Source: Tessaracoccus bendigoensis DSM 12906
GTDB taxonomy: Bacteria > Actinomycetota > Actinomycetes > Propionibacteriales > Propionibacteriaceae
DNA: 57,262 bases
Direction of reading: 5' to 3'
NCBI RefSeq assembly: GCF_900141915.1
Contig: NZ_FQZG01000020.1
Location: 1-57,262 of the forward strand
The translations under genes were made by a program, and so were the position numbers. Of this stretch, positions 1 through 6,453 are shown in pieces; positions within the stretch are counted from its first letter, which is position 1, and each line of letters starts with the position of its first letter. The notes beneath the pieces were generated by a model that saw only the letters and a list, made by a program, of their open reading frames with translations, ran no database searches and was not told the DNA's origin.

Positions 1-2
1 TG

Positions 3-86
3 CGGGGCGGCACCGTAGACGAGGCGGATGCGGCATTCATCGACGATGCCGAGGACTCGATTGCTCGATTCGAGGCGGGCCAGTGA
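3..86 (+). CDS. 3' end of a gene, probably the antitoxin partner of MazF (partial at window edge)
   Basis: An open frame enters from the left edge and ends at TGA 84-86. Its last 27 residues are acidic and end AEDSIARFEAGQ. The stop overlaps the GTG start of the following MazF-like toxin in a GTGA junction, the usual arrangement of an antitoxin translated just ahead of its toxin. The DNA-binding part lies outside the window, so the antitoxin family (MazE, ribbon-helix-helix or other) cannot be read. The antitoxin role rests on position and overlap only. Confidence 0.5.
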   Translation, partial: RGGTVDEADAAFIDDAEDSIARFEAGQ

Positions 87-421
87 CCCAGCTGATCTCG
101 CGCGGCGATGTGGTCTGGGCGAGCATGGATCCAACCATGGGCCGCGAACAGGCCAAGCACCGACCTTGGCTCGTGTTGTCCGAGCCCGTTCTACACCGCG
201 CCCGCGGACTACTCATAGCAGTGCCACTGGCCCACACCGACCGCGCATGGTCCACCCACGTGAACCTCGATCCCACCGCGCCGACAGCGACCGTGGCGAT
301 GTGCGAGCAGGTGAAGTCCATGTCGATAGACCGGGTCACGCGCGTCGACCGCACTCCCTACCCCCAAGCAACGGTCGACCAAGTCCATCAGATTCTGGCA
401 CTTCTGACCGGCGGCCGGTAG
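83..421 (+). CDS. mazF: MazF/PemK-family endoribonuclease toxin
   Basis: A 112-residue protein with the MazF/PemK fold signature: an N-terminal RGDVVWASMDPTMGREQAKHRPWLVLS strand-loop region split around residues 7-34, then a central LLIAVPLAH strand, a W-x-x-HVNL segment and the C-terminal SIDRVTRV strand. Family members cut mRNA at short sequences when their antitoxin is degraded. The GTG start overlaps the upstream stop by 4 bp, which implies translational coupling. The length is normal for the family. It is the first of three toxin genes of different families within 2 kb. The exact cleavage specificity cannot be inferred. Confidence 0.85.
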   Translation: MTQLISRGDVVWASMDPTMGREQAKHRPWLVLSEPVLHRARGLLIAVPLAHTDRAWSTHVNLDPTAPTATVAMCEQVKSMSIDRVTRVDRTPYPQATVDQVHQILALLTGGR

Positions 422-422
422 G

Positions 423-584
423 CCGGATTCCACAGCCCCAGCCCGGCAGCTGGCCGGGCGGCGATCAGCACGGTCGCGCCCTCCAACCCGATACCCGGAA
501 GGAACCAGTTCCCTGCCACGGATCGAGCCGGCAGATGGCCGCCCACTTGAGGACATCGTTGACGAGATGAAAGGCTCACATTGA
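423..584 (+). pseudogene. Remnant of a Phd/VapB-type antitoxin (3' part only)
   Basis: Between mazF and vapC, the frame that ends at TGA 582-584 reads through the whole gap without a credible start codon. Its C-terminal stretch is LPRIEPADGRPLEDIVDEM followed by KGSH, an acidic tail like those antitoxins use to wrap their toxins. The stop overlaps the TTG start of vapC. The N-terminal DNA-binding half appears to be missing, replaced by the end of the mazF module. I read this as the residue of the cognate VapC antitoxin; a frameshifted but longer gene is the alternative. Confidence 0.45.
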
Positions 585-979
585 GCCGATTCCTGCTCGA
601 TACGTCTGTTGCCGCCCTACTGCTCTACGGCCATTCCCCTTCCGCCGCGAAGTGGTTCGACACCGAGACAAAGAAAGATGATTCGGCCATTTTGGCGTCT
701 CGGCTCCTGCGAACCGAGCTGACCCGTGTGTTGCGGCGCGACGGCATTCCCGTGAGAGGCCGTGACGAGATCATCGACCACCTGTACCTGATCCCGCTTA
801 CCGAGGCCGTCCTTGCGGAGGCCGAAGCGATCGTCCCCCACATCAAGACCCTCGATGCGATCCACCTGGCGTCCCTGATCCACACCGGGCTCGACGCCAT
901 CGTCGTCACCCACGACGCCACCATGAAGCAAGTGGCCGAGCTGATCGGATACGAGACCTTCGACCCCATCGAGACCTGA
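581..979 (+). CDS. vapC: VapC-family PIN-domain RNase toxin
   Basis: A 132-residue PIN-domain protein. The acidic metal-binding residues are in place: Asp7 in FLLDTS, the Glu of LLRTELTR near residue 46, the Asp of LDAIHLAS near 92 and the Asp of VTHDATM near 110. Family members are Mg-dependent ribonucleases, usually acting on tRNA or rRNA. The start is TTG at 581, overlapping the stop of the upstream antitoxin remnant. The toxin looks intact while its antitoxin does not, which is unusual unless an antitoxin elsewhere covers it or the toxin is silent. Confidence 0.85.
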   Translation: MSRFLLDTSVAALLLYGHSPSAAKWFDTETKKDDSAILASRLLRTELTRVLRRDGIPVRGRDEIIDHLYLIPLTEAVLAEAEAIVPHIKTLDAIHLASLIHTGLDAIVVTHDATMKQVAELIGYETFDPIET

Positions 980-1119
980 ACCGCAAGGCGCGCCTTCCGA
1001 TGCCGTGGTCACCAGCCGACTCTGTTCAGACCTGCTCGGCGGGAATCCGGCTTCCCTCACCACCGCCACAGGTCCAGAACCACCCGACTCGGCAACCATC
1101 AACTTGGGGACGTGCTCGA

Positions 1120-1125
1120 TAGGAT
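1120..1125 (+). promoter_or_regulatory. Putative -10 (TAGGAT) for a leaderless mntA-hepT transcript
   Basis: TAGGAT lies 6 nt before the ATG of mntA, the spacing seen for leaderless actinobacterial genes, and no Shine-Dalgarno sequence precedes this ATG. No convincing -35 is visible. Confidence 0.35.
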
Positions 1126-1131
1126 GGGTCC

Positions 1132-1524
1132 ATGTCCCGCACCGCCGAACTGCTTGCCAGGATCAAGGCCGATCCTGGGCTTGAAGAGTTCTGTGTGAGC
1201 CAAGGCATCGACTTGCTGGTGCTCTTCGGCTCAACCGTCACCGATCCTGCTACCGCCCGCGACGTGGATCTCGCATACCTGGCCGCCGGCGATGTCTCCC
1301 AACTCGACGTAATCAACGCCTTCGACGAACGCTACGGCGACGGCATCGACCTGATGGACTTGCGCCGGGCCAACCCGATCGCGCGCTGGGAAGCACTCGG
1401 CCCGGGCAAGATCCTCGCAGAACGGGTACCCGGCACGTTCGCGACACAGCAGATGGCGGCCTACGGCGAATGGAACGACACCCGCGAGTTCCGGGAACTA
1501 GCCCTGCAGGTGATGAGCCAATGA
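1132..1524 (+). CDS. mntA: MntA-type nucleotidyltransferase antitoxin
   Basis: A 130-residue minimal nucleotidyltransferase. The signature is a GS motif (VLFGS, residues about 29-33) followed after about ten residues by D-V-D, the metal-binding pair of the polymerase-beta fold. In HepT-MntA systems the MntA protein adds AMP to a tyrosine of the toxin and so neutralises it. The stop codon overlaps the ATG of hepT (ATGA), so the two are translationally coupled. The length and gene order match the family. The C-terminal tail after residue 100 is not conserved in a way I can interpret. Confidence 0.85.
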   Translation: MSRTAELLARIKADPGLEEFCVSQGIDLLVLFGSTVTDPATARDVDLAYLAAGDVSQLDVINAFDERYGDGIDLMDLRRANPIARWEALGPGKILAERVPGTFATQQMAAYGEWNDTREFRELALQVMSQ

Positions 1525-1967
1525 CCGCGCGAGAACTCTCCCCCGACACCATCACCGCCAAGCTCAACCTGATCACCGACCTCCTAGACGTGCTCGACGG
1601 CATCGGCGACATGGGCCTCGAACGCATACAGGGCGACCCGGTACTGCGACTCGCCCTTGAACGCGCGCTGACCCAACTCGTCGAACTCGCCGCATCGGTC
1701 AACATCCACATTGCCGCCAGCAAGGGCTCACCCAAAGCAACGGCCACCTACCGCGAGTCCTTCCACGCGGCCGCCCTGGCTGGCTCCATCCCGGAGGAGT
1801 TGGCAATCCGACTGGCACCCAGCGCCGGGATGAGGAACCTACTCGTGCACGGCTACGCCGTCATCGACTGGCAACAGGTGGCGGACAGCATCCCCAAATT
1901 CCGCGCCGACTACCGCGAATACGTCCGGCAGATCGGGCGTTGGCTGATCAACGCGACCACCAACTGA
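1521..1967 (+). CDS. hepT: HepT-family RNase toxin
   Basis: A 148-residue HEPN-domain protein. The catalytic and target motif R-x4-H-x-Y is present as RNLLVHGY near residues 109-116: Arg and His form the RNase site, and the Tyr is the residue AMPylated by MntA in characterised systems. I chose ATG 1521 rather than an earlier in-frame codon because it gives a clean 4-bp ATGA overlap with mntA and the normal HepT N-terminus. This is the only one of the three toxin-antitoxin modules here that looks complete in the window. Confidence 0.88.
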   Translation: MTARELSPDTITAKLNLITDLLDVLDGIGDMGLERIQGDPVLRLALERALTQLVELAASVNIHIAASKGSPKATATYRESFHAAALAGSIPEELAIRLAPSAGMRNLLVHGYAVIDWQQVADSIPKFRADYREYVRQIGRWLINATTN

Positions 1968-2154
1968 CCTCTGAGCCCTCCCCAACTCAGGGAGGCCAAG
2001 AGCACTCGTCCTTTCAAGACAGCAAGCAGCCCGCCTGCTGCGCACTGCTGGTAGCCGTGGAGCCGATCCAGCCCAGAGGCAGCGACTCGGTGGGAGTGAC
2101 CACCAGTAGTGTCTCGCTGGACTGCCCGAACAGTCCCGGCTGGTCGACAGGTGC

Positions 2155-2227
2155 GTGCACAGATCTCTCTATGCGTCGACCCGAGCCGATATAGGCCCTG
2201 CCTCGACGTATGCAGAGATCTGTGCAC
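2155..2227. repeat. 73-bp imperfect inverted repeat (25-bp arms, 23-nt loop)
   Basis: The arms at 2155-2179 and 2203-2227 match at 22 of 25 positions in inverted orientation and begin GTGCACAGATCTCT. The element sits between the stop of hepT and the stop of the leftward MaoC gene, 12 nt from the latter. It has no T-tract, so it is not a classical terminator, although the hairpin could still stop transcription. It may also be a small palindromic mobile element or a boundary mark of the toxin-antitoxin region. Confidence 0.7.
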
Positions 2228-2238
2228 GGCCCAAACCG

Positions 2239-3114
2239 TCAAGCGGACTCTGCCCCCGCGACCAGCTCCCCGACCAGGTGCGGCTTGCCCTCACGGTTGA
2301 CCACCGCGAAACCCCAACCGTCGCCCCGCGGCTCGGAAACGAACCCGACCTTGCCTGGCAGCAGGATCGGCTTGGCGAACTGGACAGACACCCGGTAGGC
2401 CGACGGCAGCCGCCCCCCGAAGGCCGCCAACGCCCGCGCGTGGGTCCACATCCCGTGGATGATGGGGCGCGGGAACCCGAACAGCCTGGCCGTCACCGGC
2501 GAAAGGTGGATCGGGTTCGCGTCCCCCGAGACGGCCGCATAGCGTCGCCCCTGGTTGGCGGGCAGCCGCCACAGCTGTGACGGCTCGACCCCGGGAGCGA
2601 CCAGCCGCTCCGCCTTCACCGGCTCCCCCGCCATCTTCACCCCGCTCGCCAGGTAGTTCGACGACCCCTCCCACACCAGCTCGTCGCCCACGTGGATCTC
2701 GCCGCGCATATCGAAGGCCGCCCCCTTGGCATGAGGCTGGAGGTTCTCCGCCCAGACCCGCAGCCGCAACACCTCACCCACCGAAACCGGGCGGTGCAGC
2801 GTCATCTGGTTGCTGACGTGCACGAGGCCCGCCAGTGAGAACGGGAAGTCGTCCTCAGCCATCAGCGCCGCCTGCAGCGGGAACGTCAGGACGTGCAGCC
2901 AAGTGGGCGCGACCTCGTCGCGCAGCGTGAACCCGCAGACGGCGTCGTAAGCGGCCAACCTGGCGAGGTCCTGGCGCTGATCCAGCAGCAGGTAGCTGCG
3001 CTCAGGCAGCGCCGAGACGGTGCCTCCGCGCTTGCGGATCGACCCGGTCAGCCCCTTGAGGAGCAACTTCGATGTGTCGGGCGGTGCAGACAACGAGCGG
3101 ACGTCGCGACCCAT
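2239..3114 (-). CDS. MaoC-like (R)-3-hydroxyacyl-thioester dehydratase (HtdX-like)
   Basis: A 291-residue double-hotdog protein. The C-terminal half carries the hydratase-2 motif YAAVSGDANPIHLSP with the catalytic Asp/His, followed by FPRPIIHGMW. The N-terminal hotdog carries HVSNQMTLHRPVSVGE. It would dehydrate (R)-3-hydroxyacyl-CoA or -ACP to the trans-2-enoyl thioester. It is the last gene of a leftward operon with fabG4-like and fadA2-like genes, starting 1 nt after the fabG4 stop. The same order occurs in M. tuberculosis Rv0241c-Rv0243, where this gene is htdX. The substrate chain length cannot be read from the sequence. Confidence 0.85.
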   Translation of the reverse strand: MGRDVRSLSAPPDTSKLLLKGLTGSIRKRGGTVSALPERSYLLLDQRQDLARLAAYDAVCGFTLRDEVAPTWLHVLTFPLQAALMAEDDFPFSLAGLVHVSNQMTLHRPVSVGEVLRLRVWAENLQPHAKGAAFDMRGEIHVGDELVWEGSSNYLASGVKMAGEPVKAERLVAPGVEPSQLWRLPANQGRRYAAVSGDANPIHLSPVTARLFGFPRPIIHGMWTHARALAAFGGRLPSAYRVSVQFAKPILLPGKVGFVSEPRGDGWGFAVVNREGKPHLVGELVAGAESA

Positions 3115-3115
3115 C

Positions 3116-4504
3116 TCAGGCCCCGATCAGGTTCTGGCCGCAGACCCGCACGACCTGCCCGTCGACCCCACCGGAGGCCGGGCCGCACAGGTACGCGAGT
3201 GTCTCGGCGACGTCGACGGGGTTGCCGCCCTGGCTGAGCGAGTTGGTGCGCCGGAAGATCTCCCTCTGGACGAACGGGATCGCCGCGGTCATCTCGGTTT
3301 CTATGAACCCGGGGGCCACCGCATTGACGGTGATCGGCCGGTCTGCCAGATCTTCCTTCAGCGCCCAGACGTAGCCCATCACGCCAGCCTTCGAGGCCGC
3401 ATAGTTGGTCTGCCCCTTGTTGCCCGCCACACCGGATGTCGATGCGATGCCGACGATGCGGGCCTCCTCCCCGAGCCCTCCGGGATGGTCGGCGCTGAGC
3501 AGGAAGTCGTTGATCCTCATCTCTGCGGCCAGGTTGACGTCGAGGACCGAGGCCCACGTCTTCTCGTCCAGGTTCGCCAGCATCCGGTCGCGGGTGATCC
3601 CGGCGTTGTGGACGATTGCCCAGATTCGCGCATCCTCACCGTGGCGGGAGGCCACGTGGCTGGCGATCCTGGCGCCTGCGTCGGCTGCGGTGATGTCGAG
3701 CTGCAGCGCCGAGCCGCCGAGCTCGTTGGCGACCTTGGCTAGCGCGTCCCCCGAGGCCGGGATGTCGACGGCGACCACGGTCGCCCCGTCACGGGCGAAG
3801 GTACGCCCGATTGCCGCCCCGATGCCGCGGGCGGCTCCTGTGACGACGACGATCCGGTCGGCAAACGGTTTGGCGCTCAACTCATGGGCGACCTTCGCGG
3901 GCCCGACCCGCCACGTCTGCCCATCGACGAACGCCGAGCGACCCTCGAGCAGGAACGACAGCGTCGACGCCAGGTCGGACGGCCCTGTCCCCTCCTTCAG
4001 GAACACGAGGTTCGACGTCGCCCCGCCCCTCAGCTCCTTTCCGATGGTGCGGTTGATGCCGTCGATGGCCTGCGCGACGGCCTTGGCCTCAAGCCCCTCG
4101 ACGGCCGACGCATCGCTGGCCAGGATGACGATCCGGCCCGACGGCTCCAGCGAGCGCATCACCGGGCGAAGCAGGCAGCGGATCCCCTCCAACTCGGTGA
4201 GCTCACGCACCCCGGTGGCGTCGACGACGATCGCACCGGGCTTGGCCGGGTAGCGAGGCGGCACCGCACGGCCCTTCTCGTCCTTGACCCGGGCCTCGGG
4301 CACGTCCAACACCGGCTGGCCAGGGGTGACCCCGATCAGGGTGAGGGTCTCGCGACCGATGCGTCCCCCTTCGAGTTCGCCGAGCACGATCGGGCCGGTC
4401 GGCAACAGCCGGCCACGGCGCAGCTTGGGAGGGTCGGCCAGCCCGACCTTGCGAGCCACGAACTTGCCTGCGGGGGTGGCGTAGATCGTCTCCAGAATGT
4501 CCAT
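3116..4504 (-). CDS. fabG4: High-molecular-weight 3-oxoacyl-thioester reductase (FabG4-like)
   Basis: A 462-residue protein with an N-terminal flavodoxin-like domain (about 1-200) and a C-terminal short-chain dehydrogenase domain. The SDR motifs are clear: nucleotide-binding VVVTGAARGIGAAIG, catalytic Ser in STSGVAGNKGQ, and Tyr/Lys in NYAASKAG. This two-domain layout is typical of HMwFabG/FabG4, which reduces 3-ketoacyl-CoA with NADH. I placed the start at ATG 4504 (MDILETIYATPAGKF) because it lies 1 nt after the thiolase stop; an upstream extension would run inside that gene. It fits between thiolase and dehydratase in a beta-oxidation or elongation cycle. Confidence 0.88.
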   Translation of the reverse strand: MDILETIYATPAGKFVARKVGLADPPKLRRGRLLPTGPIVLGELEGGRIGRETLTLIGVTPGQPVLDVPEARVKDEKGRAVPPRYPAKPGAIVVDATGVRELTELEGIRCLLRPVMRSLEPSGRIVILASDASAVEGLEAKAVAQAIDGINRTIGKELRGGATSNLVFLKEGTGPSDLASTLSFLLEGRSAFVDGQTWRVGPAKVAHELSAKPFADRIVVVTGAARGIGAAIGRTFARDGATVVAVDIPASGDALAKVANELGGSALQLDITAADAGARIASHVASRHGEDARIWAIVHNAGITRDRMLANLDEKTWASVLDVNLAAEMRINDFLLSADHPGGLGEEARIVGIASTSGVAGNKGQTNYAASKAGVMGYVWALKEDLADRPITVNAVAPGFIETEMTAAIPFVQREIFRRTNSLSQGGNPVDVAETLAYLCGPASGGVDGQVVRVCGQNLIGA

Positions 4505-4505
4505 G

Positions 4506-5750
4506 TCATGCCTCCAGGATCGCGACGAGGCCCTGGCCGCCGGCCGCACAGATGGAAATCAGGCCGCGGGACCCGGGGCCCTTCTCGGCCAGCAGCTTCG
4601 CGAGGGTCGCGACGATGCGGGCGCCGGTCGCGGCGAACGGATGCCCGGTCGCCAGTGACGAACCCGCCACGTTGAGCCTGGCACGGTCGACGGTGCCGAC
4701 CCCGGCCTGTTCAAGCGACTTGAGGGTGGCGAGCACCGTCGAGGCGAAGGCCTCGTGGAACTCGTAGAAGTCGAAGTCGCCGAGGCTGAGGTTGTTGCGT
4801 TCCAGGAGCACCGGGAGCGCTGCAGCCGGGGCGAGCAGCAGGTCGTCTGAGCCGTTGACGTAGTCGGCGGCGGCGACCTGCGCGTCGACCACCTTCGCCA
4901 GCACCGGCCAGCCGCGACGCTTCGCCTCCTCCTCTTCCGCCAGCAGCACGACGGCCGCTCCGTCGGTGAGCGCTGTGGAGTTGCCCGCCGTCATCGAGGC
5001 GCCTTCGCCCTTGCCGAAGACCGGCCGCAGCCTGCCCAACGCCTCCATGGTGGTGTCGGGGCGCAGGATCGCATCCTTGGCGACCCTCAGGTACGGGGTG
5101 ACTAGATCGTCGAAGAATCCGTCGTCCCACGCCTTGGCGAGGCTCTGATGCGATGCGAGCGACAGTGCATCCTGCTCCGCCCGGCTGATGCCCCACTTCT
5201 TCGTGGTCAGCGCCTGCGACTCCCCCATGCTGAGCCCCGTGCGCGGTTCGATCACCGCTGGCGGCACCGGCGTCAGGTCGCCTGGCCGGATCTTGGCGAG
5301 GGCGGCCAGCTTCTCGGGCAGGGAGCGCGCCCGGCTGAGCGCCAGCAGCGCCTTGCGGAGCGGTTCGGTGACGACGATCGGGGCGTCGGAGGCGGAGTCG
5401 ACACCGCCAGCGATGCCCACCTGGGCCTGCCCCAGCCTGATCTTGTTCGAAACGTAGACGACGGCTTCGAGCCCGGTGCAGCAGGCCTGCTGCAGGTCGC
5501 AGGCCGGGCTCAGCGGCGAGAGCGCCGACCCGAGCACCGATTCGCGCGTCAGGTTGAAGTCGCGCGTGTGCTTGAGCACCGCGCCACCGACCACCTCGTC
5601 GACCCTCTGCCCGGACAACCCGAAGCGGGCGACAAGGCCGTCGAGGGCGGCAGTCATCAGGTCCTGGGCGGAGGCCGCGGCGTACTTGCCGCCGGCCTTG
5701 ACGAATGGGGTGCGGTTTCCACCGACCACCACCGCGTTACGTGAACTCAT
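4506..5750 (-). CDS. fadA2: Acetyl-CoA acyltransferase (3-ketoacyl-CoA thiolase), FadA2-like
   Basis: A 414-residue thiolase. The acyl-binding Cys is in LQQACCTGLEAV, the catalytic His in FHEAFAS, and the C-terminal site in GHPFAATGARI; the usual second active-site Cys is in ISICAAGGQG. The start is ATG 5750 (MSSRNAVVVGG), preceded by GAGAGGA 6 nt upstream; the longer frame to 5927 overlaps the divergent tetR gene and is rejected. It is first in the leftward thiolase-reductase-dehydratase operon and shares a palindromic promoter region with tetR. It probably acts in fatty-acid beta-oxidation, or in the reverse direction. Confidence 0.88.
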   Translation of the reverse strand: MSSRNAVVVGGNRTPFVKAGGKYAAASAQDLMTAALDGLVARFGLSGQRVDEVVGGAVLKHTRDFNLTRESVLGSALSPLSPACDLQQACCTGLEAVVYVSNKIRLGQAQVGIAGGVDSASDAPIVVTEPLRKALLALSRARSLPEKLAALAKIRPGDLTPVPPAVIEPRTGLSMGESQALTTKKWGISRAEQDALSLASHQSLAKAWDDGFFDDLVTPYLRVAKDAILRPDTTMEALGRLRPVFGKGEGASMTAGNSTALTDGAAVVLLAEEEEAKRRGWPVLAKVVDAQVAAADYVNGSDDLLLAPAAALPVLLERNNLSLGDFDFYEFHEAFASTVLATLKSLEQAGVGTVDRARLNVAGSSLATGHPFAATGARIVATLAKLLAEKGPGSRGLISICAAGGQGLVAILEA

Positions 5751-5778
5751 CGTTGATCCTCTCAGACTTATCTGTGAA

Positions 5779-5815
5779 CGAGAGTAGCAGGTACGAGAAG
5801 TTTCAGATACTCTCG
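5779..5815. promoter_or_regulatory. Divergent promoter/operator between fadA2-like gene and tetR
   Basis: The half-sites CGAGAGTA (5779-5786) and TACTCTCG (5808-5815) form an 8-bp perfect inverted repeat with a 21-nt spacer. Each half contains TACTCT on one strand. Rightward, TACTCT lies 7 nt before the tetR ATG and could be a leaderless -10. Leftward, TACTCT lies upstream of the fadA2-like gene. Binding of the adjacent TetR protein here would repress both directions. The operator role is inferred; the symmetry is seen. Confidence 0.55.
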
Positions 5816-5820
5816 GTTTC

Positions 5821-6450
5821 ATGAAACTCTCTGACGACGTGGTCGACGGGCGTGCCGCGCGCTGGGAACAGCACAACGCCGAGCGGCGCAACACCCTCGT
5901 CGACGACGCGGTGCGCGCCATCCGCAAGCTCGGCCCGGGTGTCGGGATGGACGAGATCGCCGCCCAGGCGAAGACCTCGAAGACCGTGCTCTACCGGCAC
6001 TTCGGCGACAAGGCGGGCCTGTACCGCGCGGTGGTCGCATCGGTCCACGACTACATCCTGCGCAAGCTCCCGCTCGACGACGCCGAGCGCCTCGGCCCCC
6101 GCGAACTGGTCGCGGAGCTTGCCGACGCCTATCTGGCGGTCGTCGAACGAGACCGGAACCTGTACCTGTTCGTGTCGTCGCGTCCCACCGGCGACACCCC
6201 CACGGAAGACCCGGTGCTCAGCATCACCACCCGGATCGGCAACGAGGTCGCCGAGGCCTTCCGCGCCTGGCTGCGCGGGGAGGGGCTCGACGAAGAGCCT
6301 GCGAACATCTGGGCCCACGGCGCCGTCGGGTTCATCTGGGCGGTCGCCGACCGCTGGATCGTCACCAACCTGAGGCGCCCCCGAGCCGAGGTCGTCGCAT
6401 ACATCGATCAGTTTTTCGCACCCGCATTCGAAGCCCAACACAGGAGTTGA
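5821..6450 (+). CDS. TetR-family transcriptional regulator of the fatty-acid locus
   Basis: A 209-residue TetR-type repressor. The helix-turn-helix is around residues 38-65 with GVGMDEIAAQAKTSKTVLYRHFG, split as GVGMDEIAAQ and AKTSKTVLYRHFG, followed by the typical F-x-DKAGLY. The C-terminal ligand domain (about 80-209) is unlike any I can name. It is divergent from the thiolase operon and only 3 nt upstream of the acyl-CoA dehydrogenase gene, so it is probably cotranscribed with it and regulates both sides. An acyl-CoA ligand is likely by analogy with FadR/FasR-type TetR proteins but is not shown by the sequence. Confidence 0.85.
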   Translation: MKLSDDVVDGRAARWEQHNAERRNTLVDDAVRAIRKLGPGVGMDEIAAQAKTSKTVLYRHFGDKAGLYRAVVASVHDYILRKLPLDDAERLGPRELVAELADAYLAVVERDRNLYLFVSSRPTGDTPTEDPVLSITTRIGNEVAEAFRAWLRGEGLDEEPANIWAHGAVGFIWAVADRWIVTNLRRPRAEVVAYIDQFFAPAFEAQHRS

Positions 6451-6453
6451 GTC

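Noticed and set aside
28..570. A 180-codon plus-strand frame over mazF
   Set aside because: Arg/Pro/Ser/His-rich shadow of the MazF frame with no domain and no ribosome site.
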